NCBI RefSeq assembly: GCF_902459465.1
Contig: NC_047065.1
Span: forward strand, 9,968,170-10,032,169
Direction of reading: 5' to 3'
DNA: 64,000 nucleotides
Origin: Asterias rubens
Lineage: Eukaryota > Echinodermata > Asteroidea > Forcipulatida > Asteriidae
Shown here: positions 1 through 12,370 of the stretch, in pieces
Layout of the letters: each line of letters begins with the position of its first letter
Position numbering within the stretch: the first letter of the stretch is position 1
Program-made: the position numbers and the translations under genes
Notes under the pieces: model-generated
The model's input: only the letters and a program-made list of their open reading frames with translations
What the model was told of the DNA's origin: nothing
Database searches by the model: none

Positions 1-928
1 GTGGTTAATTAGTTACTAGTTGCCATTTTTCAAAAACAAATTAAAGATGCAAACATCACGACATCGTCTTCTCAGACTCTCCCCGAGAGTCCTCAACCCA
101 TACAGGTCCGCAGTGTGTTGCAAGAGCCATAGAGATGTCTAAATACTGAAATGAAAGTGACTGCCCCAATTTATGAAGTACTACGTTGTACCCATGATGC
201 CAAGATTCTAATTGATTAATTAATTAATAGACAAACATTGATTGCTTTTATGGACTGAAACAAATCTTATTAGAATCAGTGTATTTTTCTACACATAATA
301 TGATATTTAGGAAACTAACAAATAAATTATTTAGAAGTTATTGTGTTTTTGACCAGTTTAAAGTATAGATTTGAAGAGCCATTGTGTTTGTGCACAGACA
401 CAAAACGTGCATTACATGACGTCATGGTGACGTCGTCCAGAATTTTATGTCGGAAATCACATTAACAGGACCTGACTAGTGTATAGCTGAAAAAAGTTTC
501 AGGATCGGCGGTCTAATTTTTGAGATATGGTGTTAACTAGGTTTGCTAATTAAATATTCACAAGCTTAATTCAGGCTTATTAATTAAAATTTTTTACATT
601 TTTTACGATAAGAATTAAGCTTATGTTCTAAGCTTCAATTTGGTATAATAAACTCACTCTTTCGTATTATGGTTTAGGAGATTAGGCTGCCGCAAAAACG
701 TGTACAAACACTATGGGATTTAGGGAGAAACAAAGAATAATAATAATAAAAACAATAAAAATCTAGACGAAAACAATACCTGTTCCGACGGACGGTCGGA
801 ACAGCTAATTACATCAACACTCAACATTAATACATAGCAATAGCAATCAACTGGCCATAAGTCTAAGATTGATATACAGTGCATCAGGCAAAATACCAGC
901 CATAAGATATTGCCGAGGACAAAGCAAC
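1..928. other. AT-rich stretch without a gene
   Basis: I see no exon with splice sites, no RNA gene and no clear repeat here. The short open frames contain no recognisable domain. A pair of TGACGTCA-like words near 418-434 is the only motif noticed and is not enough to call a regulatory site. Confidence 0.5.
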
Positions 929-3065
929 CATGGGTCATTCCATGTCAGACCAACGCACTTTTTTACCTCATGTCTTCTGATTTTGATAAAAATTGCTGTG
1001 CTTGTGGGTCCTAATGAGCAATGAATGCACATCAATTTTCAGCCTGATCGGACTTTCCATGTCGTCAGGGCAGAAACCACTAAAATCTGACATTTTTAGG
1101 GTAAAATAATACCTTTTTTGGTAAAAATATGTCATAACCATGTCAATTTTTATCACATATATGCAAATTTGGTATAAAATTGATGAGAATTGCATGCTCA
1201 AATCAATCAAATTTTCTGAAATGTAGGTCACTGTAATCTTTAATATGTTAACGAAATGAAAATCATTTGATAGAGCATGTCTTCCTCTATCAGAATCCAC
1301 TAAGAAACAGTTGGGCTCTTCAAAATTTACAAGTTTATGACTATTTTTGTACAAGTCACTATGATCTTTAATATGTTATCGTGACCTTTGACCCAATTTT
1401 TGAAATAACGCATCATGCCAAAAGTCACTGAAATGAAAATCACTTGATAGAGCATGTCATCCTCTATCAGAATCCACTAAGAAACAACTGGGCTCTTCAA
1501 AATTTACAACTTTAAGACTATTTTTGTACAATTGGTAGGTTACAAATTAGTCAATTTATACATGTAATTTACTTTATAAATAAATAAAAATAAAAAACTT
1601 TCCTAAGTTACTAAAATTGTTATTGATTTGGGATTTTTTCATGTTAAGGGCAGATGTGGTCTAACCAGAATCATACTTTAAAATACCAGCAGTGACGCAC
1701 CCAGGATTTAATTTGGGTTGTGGGTGGAGGTGGGTGGGGGGGGGGGGGAGGTCATTTTTCCGAAACAAAATTCTTTCCAAGATGGTAAACAAAAAATGCC
1801 ACCATGCTGCAACTCTGACTTTATCGGAAGGTTAGCATGCCTTTTCGTGTGCTATACGGTTAAATGGAAATCGCACAGTTAGCACAAAATCTGCTGCTGA
1901 GCAGCTCTATTAAAATGGGCACTGAAGTCAGAGTTGCAGCATGGTGAACAAATTATTTTTGAGAATTTCTCAGAAAGTTACTATGCATTAATTTGTTGTT
2001 CAAGATTCATCACAGGGGGTTAAAGTAAGACTGCATAAGTTTGTGATCTACTGAAGAAAGGCAGACAGCTTCTCCATCTCAACCTTGATGTAATCTCTAA
2101 CTGGGATCACTAATAATCACAGTGGTGCACCCGAAAGGGGGGGGGGGGGTGGGGGACGATGGGTCTGGGGGATTGATCCCCGCCCCCCCCAAGGTATTCA
2201 ATTTGTTTGTTTGATTTGTTTTGATTTTGTGTTTTACAATCTTCGAAAGAAATTTTTTGGGAAAATATGGCCCACCCCCAAAAAATAATCAATCCTGGGT
2301 GTCACTGCTGATAGTTTAAATTCTGACTCTGGTTAAACCACATCAGCCCTCAACAAGAAACAAATCATGAACACTTTAAATAACTTTAGAAACAGAAGAG
2401 TGAGGTTTGTTGGTGGATTTATTATGTAAAGTATATAAATTGACTAGTTTGTGACCTAACAACTGTACAAAAATGGTTATTAAATTGTAAATTTTGAAGA
2501 GCCCAGTTGTTTCTTGGTTGATTGTGATAGAGGAAAACATGTTCTATCAAGTGATTTTTATTTTGTTGATTTTTGGATTGATGCATTGTTTCACAGATTG
2601 GGTCAAAGGTCACGATAACATATTTCTTAGTGGATTCTGATAGAGGAAGACATGCTCTATCAAGAGATTTTTATTTCATAGATTTTTGGAATGATACATT
2701 ATTTCAAAAACTGGGTCAAAGGTCACGATAACATATTAAAGATTACAGTGACCTACATTTCAGAAAATTTATTTTTGACAAAAGAACTTATTTGAGCATG
2801 CAATTCTCATCATTTTGATACCAAAATTGCGTATATGTGATGATAATTGACATGGTTATGACATATTTTTACCAAAAAGGTGGTATTTTACCCTAAAAAT
2901 TTCAGATTTTAGTGGTTTCTGCCCTGACCACATGGTAAGTCCGATCGGGCTAAAAATTGCTGTGCATTCATTGCTCATAAGGACCTACAATCACAGCAAT
3001 TTTTATCAAAATCGGAAGACATGAGGTAAAAAAGTGCGTTGGTCTGACATGGAATGACCCCCATG
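929..3065. repeat. 2.1-kb foldback element with long inverted arms
   Basis: The left arm (about 929-1720) reads as an imperfect reverse complement of the right arm (about 2290-3065). The outermost words are CATGGGTCATTCCATGTCAG on the left and the matching GGAATGACCCCCATG on the right. Inside each arm a block of about 160 bp is itself duplicated in direct orientation; the marker is GATAGAGCATGTC, seen near 1270 and 1450. The roughly 570-bp centre holds poly-G runs and a smaller inverted pair (CATGCTGCAACTCTGAC near 1803, its complement near 1923). No transposase frame is visible, so this is most likely a non-autonomous foldback-type element. The arms have diverged by small indels, so it is not very recent. 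Confidence 0.7.
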
Positions 3066-3726
3066 CATGTCAGTAGACAGAATATTCAATTAATAATGTG
3101 TGGCAAAACTTTTTCATCCTCCCCATCGTCGTCAGCTCAGGGGTGAGAGTCATTGCAATAGAAAAAGTCTGAAACTTGGATACAAATTCAAAGGTCTGTT
3201 GAAATGATGGCATTTCTATTGTTTGGTGACCCCTGGGATTATAGATTTCAAGCAGCTTTTGGAAACAGTATCCAAAGCACTAGAGAAGTAGACCAATGAG
3301 CAGGATTTCTTTATTTGTGGAACAAAAATATTGTCTGATTTTCTTCACTAGGCCGACATAAAAAGTCTGAATAAAGCCACAAGTCTGAACAATCTCATCC
3401 CTGTCAGCTCAACCCCCGATGATATAATCAACTACAATATTGCACAGACATCATTTTTTTAAAGGGTATCATCTGTGGAAGGTGTATCTGTTATGTGGGA
3501 CTAAGCCTATCATATTACACTATTGTCTTTAAACATCAATTTTAAAATGGTTCAATTGGAATTCAGATGAATGTATGTGCTGCTATCCAGCCTCAAACAC
3601 AAAACCTTCACAGTGAAGACTTGATACATGTTTCCCAAACATCCTGATCCTGGTTAACAAAATCCCAACCTATCAAGCTAAAATCAGTCTAGCTTAGTTT
3701 AGCTGAGTTTGTCTTGCCAATTGATA
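3066..3726. other. Intergenic stretch, nothing recognised
   Basis: Between the foldback element and the first SINE I see no gene, no splice-supported exon and no repeat shared with the rest of the window. Confidence 0.4.
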
Positions 3727-4070
3727 TGGGGGTGTCGTGGCCGAATAGATAAGAGCATTAAACTCAAGCTCTGGTGTTTCTGTTCAGCAGAGTGTGGGTT
3801 CAAATCCAAGTCGGGACACACTTGTGTCCTTGAGCAAGACACTTTAACCATAAGCTTCTCTCCACCCCGAGATAAATGGGTACCTGTGAGACTGAGATCA
3901 GAGTTGGTTCTTGCGATTGATTAGCTCAGTGTGCTACATTTGGCGGCACAGCCTGTAAACTCCCCAGTTTTAAGGACCAGTGACCAGGGGTTATAATGTT
4001 GAAACGCCTTGAGCGTCACTGCGTGACAGACCTGAGTAATAAGCAACCACTATTGTTATTATTATTTTAA
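3727..4070 (+). repeat. tRNA-derived SINE, copy 1
   Basis: The head resembles a serine/leucine-type tRNA: GTGTCGTGGCCGAATAGATA (A-box region) and GGGTTCAAATCC (B-box region), separated by a variable part containing CTCTGGTGTTTCTG. The body carries CACTTGTGTCCTTGAGCAAG, and the 3' part has CGCCTTGAGCGTCACTGCGTGAC followed by a TTATTATTATT tail. Other copies of the same head occur near 25385 (minus), 39868 and 59273. A tRNA head, a shared body and a simple 3' tail are the hallmarks of a SINE. It is not a functional tRNA, because the acceptor stem and anticodon arm do not pair cleanly. Confidence 0.75.
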
Positions 4071-4503
4071 TTTGATATGTAAATCCTTGATTGATTACTG
4101 GAGACTACGTACATGTATTTAGATGGCTATTGAGTTCCGGATTCAACCATTCCTTAGTTATATCATCTAAATGGCTGTCAAAGTCGATTAAATCCTGGTA
4201 CACTTTGTCCTTGAGGAGGTCCCCTGCAATCGTCAGACAATTATCACTCAGCAGAGGTCTGTACAAACATCAAAAACAACATTTTAAAACATTAAAACCC
4301 TACATCCAATAATGTACTGTGTATAGGCATCACACAGGCTACCCAGTCGCGATTTGGGCACAATACAGCAATTTGGACTACCTGTAATGCTATGCAGTGG
4401 TTTAGTGGTATCTTCTGCAAGGGAGATAATAATTTCATATTATGCTATCTTGACTTAAGAACATAGAATAACCTTGCACTCTTTCTGAAACCAATGCTAT
4501 AAA

Positions 4504-4690
4504 GGGCCAGTCACACAGGCCCCGATATTAACGAGAACGAAAACAAGAACAATAAAAATGCACGCCCTCGATTGGTTGAATAAGTGTGGTGTGGGCGTAT
4601 TCTGCGTGGAGCAATTCAACCAATCAAATGCTTGCATTTTTATTGTTCTCGTTTTTTTCTTGTTATCAGGCCTGTGTGACCGGGCCTTAA
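4504..4690. mobile_element. Palindromic MITE with AGGGCC ends
   Basis: The ends are inverted repeats: AGGGCCAGTCACACAGGCC at the left and GGCCTGTGTGACCGGGCCT at the right. A second inner pair (AACGAGAACGAAAACAAGAA against its complement near 4640) and CCTCGATTGGTTGAA against TTCAACCAATCAAA extend the hairpin through most of the element. TAA flanks both sides, which would fit a three-base target duplication of the PIF/Harbinger type. There is no coding capacity. Superfamily assignment is inference. Confidence 0.65.
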
Positions 4691-5510
4691 TAGTCCATAA
4701 TGCCAAACTAAGACATGTCTTAGGAATAGCATGGAACTATTGACTTCTTTTGGTAATTGACTCATTCAGAGTCTCAGCTTCACAATAGTGCACTGCAACA
4801 TGACATTAAATTGTCTAATGGTCTAATATTATCAACTGGAAGCAATGGTAACCAAGTTTGGCATTCAATTGATGCAATTATTACAATTTGCACATTCCCA
4901 TGTAAAATGAGATCAGGCTTTTTGGCATTATGTTGGGCTACAATATTGAAAGTAAATGTCATTATCCGTTGCATTGACGTGACTCTGCTTCATGACTCAA
5001 GTCATTCAAACAGGTTGAATTTGATCATTAATTAGCTTAGTTCGCTGAAACAATTTCTACCAAGGTTTGTAACATGGGAACATGATTTCATTTCATTTAT
5101 AAATTCTGATGTGGAGCCAAGAACCCCATAAAGAGAAGACGAAGAAAGAAGTTACAGTTTTTGATTTTAGATAGGGACTGAAACAAAGTCCACATAGTGC
5201 TGGGATTAGGGTCCTAGAGGTGGAAGGCGAAGTAAGATACCAATATATCAAACCAACTGCACAATCATTGATCAATATGCACATCAGGTCTCTGACGTGG
5301 AAAAGTGTATGGCCTTATTGTGGAGTCAAGAGTGACTACACAAACTATCAACTCTGAAGTGTAACTTACGAATTGGATGACTTCAATTTCCATTTGTTGT
5401 CTTGTACAGTGTAGTGTTTAAGAACACACTGGTCACAATCAATAATCATCTTAGTGTTGTCAATCTGCAAACCAATAAAGTCACAAAGGGCAATCATTTC
5501 AAACAGATCA

Positions 5511-5631
5511 AGGCCCAATTTCATGGCTCTGCTTACCACAGAATTCTGCTCTTACGGAACCCTTGTAGCACACAATTCTATGATATGTAAGCGCAGAAAT
5601 CCGTGGTAAACAGAGCCATGAAATTGGGCCC
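5511..5631. mobile_element. MITE, GGGCCCAATTTCAT family, copy 1
   Basis: An inverted pair GGCCCAATTTCATGGCTCTG ... CAGAGCCATGAAATTGGGCC encloses about 80 bp with further complementarity. Related copies lie at 35276-35408 and, as a fragment on the opposite strand, about 24860-24990. It is non-coding. Confidence 0.65.
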
Positions 5632-8079
5632 AGTTTAGCTCTCCAGCAGAATATTGCTCAAGACAATTGCTGAAGTGATATCGAGTTCACATTATTCACA
5701 GATGTATTAAATGAATGGCATTATGCTTGAAAAATTACCGATGTGGTATGGAGACCACACCAGCTCTTTTTAAAGTAAACACTCTCTCAAACTGGATCTA
5801 AGATGTGGTTGTACCCACAAGTTGACTATTTCTTTAGTTATTTCTTGTTTTCTACACCATGAAAAGCTTCAAACACCACTTAGTGGTACAGGTTGAGTAG
5901 GGACCAGCCACAACCTTCATATCTTCAGACGCACATACTTGCCTACTTTGATTTGCCTTTTATTTATTGGTGATGTGTGACGCTCCTAAATTTGAGGCGA
6001 AGCTTCCCACCGCTGTTTCAAATAGAATCAATCCCGCTCCTTAATCTCAACATTATTTAGGGTCATACTAATTTTAAGAATTTTCAGAGTTGACAAGTTT
6101 CAGTGCCAGTTGGGTTTATTTAACAAATGATCTCTGTTAGTGTTAAACAAATACTGAATGCATTTCCTTCATGCATTGTTGCAGAACATAATCACGTGGT
6201 GAAATCTGGCTTTTCCATTTCACTCACCTTCGCCTATTGAAATGGAATGCATGTAGTCCTATTTCACTGTGTGATTACATTCTACTACAATGTGTGAAAA
6301 TACACTTACCATAAATAAGCATGCTTCATTGCAGTTGTCATATACTTTATCAGCTATCTTCAGAGCTATTGGACTTGGGCTATTAATAGACAAATATACA
6401 ACCATAACAATCAATCTGTTAATGATACACACTAGCAATGCATATACAATTCTGTATACAATCAAAGGTACACATTGAGGTCAATCTAAGACAACTGAAT
6501 AAATTACGATCCTGTAAGCTACAGTAGTAGTCCAAGTCTATTTTCTTTACCATCTGCCCTGGTAATAGTTAAAAGCAGGACAGTTCTTTTCAGAACTGAG
6601 AAGTCTCCCGAACCCACGATTATCTACTCCGCGGCAATAGAATTATAGCAAGACAGTTCTCTAAGAACAAACTTTACCTGGCAAGTAGATACACACATGG
6701 TAATACTGCAAACCAAATCAATGAGATTCACCATAACCTGTGCTACAATTCACAAAGAGCTTAAGACTGATCTTTTAAAAGACGTAAATCACTCTTAATT
6801 GCTAAGCAAAGGGTAATGTCTCAATACTAATCACTGTGGTGTCTTTGATGACACTTCAGAAGATGAATCTTGGTATTTATGAAATCAAGCCCGACCAGGA
6901 ATACCTCTTGGTTGTTGGTTGTAAAGGATACAACCAAACCTTTTTCAATCCATCAAAAAGAAACCCATACTCTGTCTAAATCTCCAGAGTCCAATTCACA
7001 AGGCCTGTCGGCACAAGTTGGGCCCAGCTCATTGGGAAACACATCATCAAATGACAAAGTGCTGTAAGCAGCTTCAAGGGTAGACTGGGCCCCTGTCTTT
7101 ATCCGCAAGGATAAAGACAGGTACCTGCTACAACGATCCAGTGATTCCATTGGATACAATGATATGAAATGTGCGGCGACTTGAGCTTTCCATAGGTGGC
7201 CAAACCGTACACTCCTTTCATGTCCGCCATAGAATTTAACTATGTATCTCTATGTGAAATGAATATAGGTCAAAGTAGGTGAAAGTACACGGCGGTCTAG
7301 AGGCAGGTCTCTGGTGTTACTCACGAGCATGGAAGGGTGACGTCAGATGTTCAGGCTACTTCAAGGGGATCCAGCTATAATGACCTTATGTTATCAGAGA
7401 CTTACATGATTGATTTAATATAATATGTGCACAAATCATGCATAAACATTACTTCTGATAGCTGTGATCTATGAGTTTGACCATGTTACATCTTTGTAGA
7501 ACTAGAATTGCCAAAAGTACCGAAATGTCATCACATGAATTAAAAGCAGCCAATATTCAAACAACTCTTAGCCATCACAAGACTAACAAGAAAGAACAAG
7601 ATTAAAATCTGACTTACTTAGAGTCTTTAAGATGCTCATTTGCATGATAATAACCAGCTATTACCAAACCATTTGCTTGACAATGTGAATCAATCTGAAA
7701 GTAAAATAGAGTAGAGTTTATCATCAAAATAAAAATGTACAATTTAAAGTATGTCATTCATTCTCTTCTATTCTAACACAGCGAGGGCTTGCTTGAACTG
7801 TAGCTCAAATGATTGACACAAATATGATAATAAAACCCCAAGTTTCTTACTGTTATTGTAAATATAGGCAAGGGAGAATGGGAGATGTACTATTAATGTG
7901 TTCACACTACAGAGCTGATCATATCAATTATTGTTGATGTAATTAATCTTTGTAAACTGTAGTCAAGCTGGTCAGATGAAGGCCCAATGGACCAATTGAA
8001 CTTCAAGAAGAGGGCAAGGTAATTTGTCCTTGAATCGATTAAAGAAATAATTAAATGGTGTTTGAAGCTTTGCATGGTG
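5632..8079. other. Intergenic stretch with one small hairpin
   Basis: No supported gene. A short hairpin, CCTGTCTTTATCC-gcaa-GGATAAAGACAGG at 7087-7116, is the clearest structure. The surrounding 7075-7165 resembles, in inverse orientation, 24560-24650 (shared words around TCCATTGGATACAATG and the CCGCAAGGATAA hairpin), so it is probably an old repeat. Confidence 0.4.
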
Positions 8080-8240
8080 TGGAGAATAAGAGCAACTATA
8101 AATATAAATATGAATAGTAAACTTGCGGGTACAACCATGGGTAAAGTCTCTTTTGAAGGAGTGGTGGCTCTGAGTTTTTACCCATGGTTGTACCCCCAAG
8201 TTTACTATTAATATAATATTTATATTTATAGCTGCTCTTA
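8080..8240. repeat. Palindromic repeat with ACAACCATGGGTAAA arms
   Basis: AAGAGCAACTATAAATATAA ... AGTAAACTTGCGGGTACAAC on the left is answered on the right by the complementary GGTTGTACCCCCAAGTTTACT and a TATAAATATTATA...GCTGCTCTTA tail. The central part is CTTTTGAAGGAGTGGTGGCTC. The flanking words CTTTGCATGGTG and the arm motif TTTGCGG.AACACCATG recur around the long palindrome at 43081-43339, so the two are probably one family. Confidence 0.55.
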
Positions 8241-8818
8241 AAGAAATACTTATTTAATAAATAACACTTCTAAATGGTACCAAGTCAATGTAGAGGCATG
8301 TATAGTTTCTAGAAGTAGGATTGAGGTAGCCATTGGTCCAATCCACTCCGTACCTTTGGCCCCAGCCCCCAGTACCAATTGATATAAATTTATTTCGCTT
8401 TTTTTTTTTGCAACTATCTGCATCATGAGACTTATCGATCTAATGCTACTAATGTTGTAGATAGCCCTACACCTGGATTTGAAAACATCACAAGTTTGGG
8501 GTAAAAAAAATTTTAAAAATCTCAACGATCTTGAAAACTTGCTCATTTTTTAAGTGCGCTTCGTTCTTATAATCAAGTCGGGCTCCCTCAACCACATTAA
8601 ATTTTTTGTTGACAACTTGCTCATTCTCGAAGCTCGCATACAGATTGTCATATTAAGTCTGGCTCCTTCAATTGTAGCAATTGATCGATCGTATCGATAA
8701 AAAATTGCAGACAAAAAGCGAAAAAAATTGATCAATGGTTCTGGGGCCAGGGTAGCCCCTAGCCCTGGTAGGACGTCAGTCAGTTGCATGCAACGGAGGA
8801 GTCCAACCTGGGCTAGGT

Positions 8819-8871
8819 AGCCCCACTTGTGTGGCCAAGGCTAGCCTTGGGCTTGGCCACACAAGTGGGGC
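8819..8871. repeat. 21-bp-arm perfect hairpin
   Basis: AGCCCCACTTGTGTGGCCAAG at 8819-8839 is exactly complementary to 8851-8871, with an 11-nt loop. It is bordered by GGGCTAGGGCCAGGG-like words that also occur on both sides of the next hairpin. Confidence 0.7.
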
Positions 8872-8883
8872 TAGGGCCAGGGT

Positions 8884-9002
8884 AGCCCACCTTGTTGAGC
8901 TGTAAATGGCTCCGCTTTTAACATCGGTCTCATCACTGTCACCATTACAGTGATGAGACCGATGTTAAAAGCGGAGCCATTTACAGCTCAACAAGGTGGG
9001 CT
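8884..9002. repeat. Perfect hairpin: 56-bp arms, 7-nt loop
   Basis: Positions 8884-8939 are exactly complementary to 8947-9002 with the loop CACCATT. No mismatch is seen over 56 pairs. The arm sequence (GGCTCCGCTTTTAACATCGG, GTCTCATCACTGT, CCCACCTTGTTGAGCTG) is the same family as the outer arms of the foldback at 51900-53545. Flanking words GGGCTAGGGCCAGGG occur on both sides. Perfect symmetry suggests recent origin or a copy-correcting process. Confidence 0.9.
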
Positions 9003-9206
9003 AGGGCCAGGGACATCAGTGGTACACAGACTACAATGCTGGTTTCGCTGTCGGGAGACCGAGGGTTACATTATCGTAACTAGGACACAGAGTGGATTTG
9101 ACCAATTTATTGGGCTAGTACAGTAGGATGGATCCAAGGCAGTATCATTTCATAATCGTACTTTCCGTTTCCAGCCACCACATTATTTTTAGAAAAAGAA
9201 ATGAAT

Positions 9207-10036
9207 AGGCCTAGCCTTGCTCAAGGCAGTCGAATTATTCACTCCGAAAAAAGACCGCCGCTGTATAAAAACCCACCCGTATTCACTGTGCGTAACATCG
9301 CACGACACGATGACCCCGTACACTATCCGCATGCGGAGGCCGTCAGGCCGACAGCCTTGTAGGGTCTGTGTTGAAGCCACCGACCTCATTACTAAAATAA
9401 GCGAAGAGTTCCCACGGTCAGCTCATTACCATAATGCCCGCGAAAGACGAGACATGTCTACATCACACACCACCACCACGGACGCTCAGCGAGCATGATA
9501 GGCGTGCGTGATTGGACGTCAAAATGAATAATTCATTGGAAAAGTTTCCGTATGGCGCCACCACTTTTTCATTCGATATGAAATAATATAGTATCTAATT
9601 TACCTCAATGAGATATCCCTTTTTGTAAAAATGAGTGAAAAAGTGGTGGCGCCATACGGAAACTTTTCCAATTCATTTGCCTCACATCCTGTGTTGTCTG
9701 ATAGGTCTGACGAAAGATATACATATTCATGGGCTGCATACTAGCATATCCGAGAGCCCCCCAAATTTTTTCCACTTGTGGAAATTTTTCAATACAACAC
9801 ATTAAACCCGAAAGTTACAGACCCGACAAGGCTGTCGGCCTGACGGCCTCCGCATGCGGTTAGTGGTACGAGTGCGGATGACTTGTGTGCACAGTATTCG
9901 TACGATGCGACAGTGTGTATACGGGTGGGTCATGCTGTGTGATCGCACGCACCACGCACAGGGTATACGGGTGGGTTTACAGCGGCGTCTTTTCGGAGCG
10001 AATAATGCGACTGCCTCGAGCAAGGCTAGAATAGGT
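9207..10036. repeat. Foldback element with an internal MITE
   Basis: The left arm (about 9207-9373) is the imperfect inverse of the right arm (about 9818-10036). Shared words are GGCCTAGCCTTGCTC / GAGCAAGGCTAG at the outside, CCGCATGCGGAGGCCGTCAG / CTGACGGCCTCCGCATGCGG at the inside, and AAACCCACCCGTAT in between. The centre contains a separate 132-bp MITE at 9538-9669. The right arm has an extra internal duplication of the ATACGGGTGGGT motif. Confidence 0.65.
9538..9669. mobile_element. 132-bp MITE with 8-bp target duplication
   Basis: The ends are GGAAAAGTTTCCGTATGGCG and its complement, with inverted arms of about 35 bp (GGCGCCACCACTTTTTCA). The element is flanked on both sides by AATTCATT (9530-9537 and 9670-9677), an 8-bp direct duplication. 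A related copy is at 51773-51896. Ends beginning GG with 8-bp duplications are compatible with Merlin-like or other 8-bp families; the superfamily is not decided. Confidence 0.8.
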
Positions 10037-10661
10037 AGGGAGGCCAGTGAAACGACTGTTTTCAGATTTATATCTGTAAGCGTGTAAAAAACAAAATTTA
10101 TAATCAGCGTTTGTTGACCTTTTCATTCATCAAAAGTAGGAATTTAAACAATATTTCAGTAGATGAAAGATTGATCTTTTCATTTGTGTTATTTTTTGTC
10201 CCAATGGGTATGGTTTATGAGATGAATTATTTCAAGAAAATCCCGCTTAATCAGCGCTGACTTACCGACGCGTCAACTCTTGGGCGCGGCCATCTTGATT
10301 TCTGGTCCTAATGCCAACTCGCGTTTTAGGCTAGATCTCGCGAGATTTAGGGGGGTTTGCATAGATGATGTCATCATTTTGTAGAAGAAAGCAAGCTCTT
10401 TCGTTTGATGTGTGACATGCCAACTTTCGCGAATGTGGTGACTCCTTAACAAGACTGTTTGCAAGAGGCCAAAAAAGGTACAGTTTTCTACCATGTTTTT
10501 TACTTAAAGAACTCCAAAATACACACATCAGGAGTCGATGAAACTTATATGAAACTATGTTTTTCTGAACACTTATACATTCACCAATAAAGGATACATT
10601 TTTTTATTTTTTTTAACGAAGGCGCAAAATGGGCGCATGGGCGATTTTAATGGGGAGGTCT
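10037..10661. other. Intergenic stretch, nothing recognised
   Basis: No exon or repeat could be supported. The short open frames near 10273-10528 overlap each other in different frames and show no domain. Confidence 0.4.
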
Positions 10662-10663
10662 AA

Positions 10664-10813
10664 AGGCCGGTTTATAGTCGGTCGCGCGATGGTCGCGCGA
10701 CGGAAATCTTGCGCGCAATCCTAAGACTGAGGCCTAAAAACCGTGTCTTTTTATGATCGCGCGTCCAGATTTCCGACGCCCGACCATCGCGCGACCGACT
10801 ATAACTCGGCCTT
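10664..10813. mobile_element. GC-rich palindromic MITE
   Basis: AGGCCGGTTTATAGTCGGTC and CGCGCGATGGTCG at the left pair with CGACCATCGCGCG and ACCGACTATAACTCGGCCT at the right. TAA adjoins both ends, as in the element at 4504-4690, so a three-base TAA duplication is likely. It is much richer in GC and CpG than its surroundings. Confidence 0.65.
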
Positions 10814-11518
10814 AATGGCAAACGCCAAAAACATCGTTGCAGTTGTGAGTGGAATTTTATTCAGGCTTTGTTGACAACAGTCAACACAGTGCATGTGTTG
10901 TAAGGCCTATACTTTTTGTTTACATTGTTTATACCACAATTTCTTTACCATTTAATGACATTGTTGATGATAAACATTTAAATTTAATTCAATAATAAAT
11001 AAAACAAACTTCAATTTTTCTTATTTATAATTTGTTTTATTTATTTTCTCTAGACTAGAAGAGGATGAATTTGCTTCCCATCTATGGTTTATGATGAACT
11101 TTTTCAAGGGCCCTGACAAATCAAGTACAATTAATAATTACCTTTTTTGTACAATTAATATGCAGATATACAGATATTTCGGAGTCAGATATATCAGATG
11201 AGGAGCAAGACTCCATGTGGCTAGCATATATATATTGACGAAAATAAAGGCTGGTACAATGTAAGCACACATTCTTGTTTAACAAAATTGTTAAAATAAC
11301 AATTTTGTTAATAGGTCCCTGGATATCCATCTTGGTTCAACATCAAATATGACGAAGATGAGCAGCTGTACACATACCAATTAATGGAAGATTACAGAAA
11401 AGGAGACCTCCAAATTATTTTTTAAGGTAATTTAGTTCATGTATGATGAATTTGAAGTTATTTTTGTTATGGCCACCCAACATACAATTTTGTGATTTTG
11501 GATTTGCGTCAGTAAAAT

Positions 11519-11860
11519 CTTACAGACAGAAAACGCCTATTTTTGAACTTTAAATTACCATAACTTCTCTATACTTTCAGCTATGAAGCTGATTTTTACA
11601 CCATTGCATTTCTCTTTAAATTCTCTTTTCAATGGTACTAAACTTGTGGGGTTCCTTTAAAAAAAAACATGAAAAGTGCCGGCCTCCCTACTTACAGACA
11701 GAAAACGCCTATTTTTGAACTTTAAATTACCATAACTTCTCTATACTTTCAGCTATGAAGCTGATTTTTACACCATTGAATTTCTCTTTAAATTCTCTTT
11801 ACAATGGTACCAAACTTGTGGGGTTCGTAAAAAAAAACATGAAAAGTGCCGGCCTCCCTA
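11519..11860 (+). repeat. Two tandem copies of a 171-bp unit
   Basis: Unit 1 starts CTTACAGACAGAAAACGCC at 11519; unit 2 starts with the same word at 11691. Both end with AAAAGTGCCGGCCTCCCTA. The two units differ by only a few substitutions and small indels, so the duplication is fairly recent. No coding frame runs through it. Confidence 0.85.
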
Positions 11861-12370
11861 GAATAGGCCTAGCTAGGGCTAATTAGAAATATGAGTAAAC
11901 TAGATACTATTTTATTTCATTGACAATGACATAACGAATTACAAAAAATATGGCAAGATACTGAAACCTTTCCTTTAATCAGAACGTAGAAATTAATAAC
12001 GTTTCTAAAGTGTCGAAAATAGGTAACTTTACATCGTTCACAACATGATGCCATTCACAATCACATTACCTGTAGAAGAGATACCTCCAACATGGGAACT
12101 AAACCCAACGATAAATGAAACAGTGGTACACAGTCTACAAATCGAAGGATTTTATTTTCTTTCAGTTTCCTCTTTTCTGCAAGGAGTACACCATTCACGG
12201 AGGCATGTGGATATTTTGCAGCATGCATTATAAGCTTGCAATAAGCACGATTTGATAGCGTTGTTTCTGCCATTTTGTTGAAAAAAAAACAATGAAGAGC
12301 TTCTGCTGCATAGTGCTCCTGTCGCCAAAGGAGGGCGTGCTTTATATTGCACCACATATCACACACAGCA

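Noticed and set aside
3727-3800. Functional tRNA gene
   Set aside because: A- and B-box words are present, but stems do not pair and the same head is followed by a common body in several copies, so it is a SINE head.
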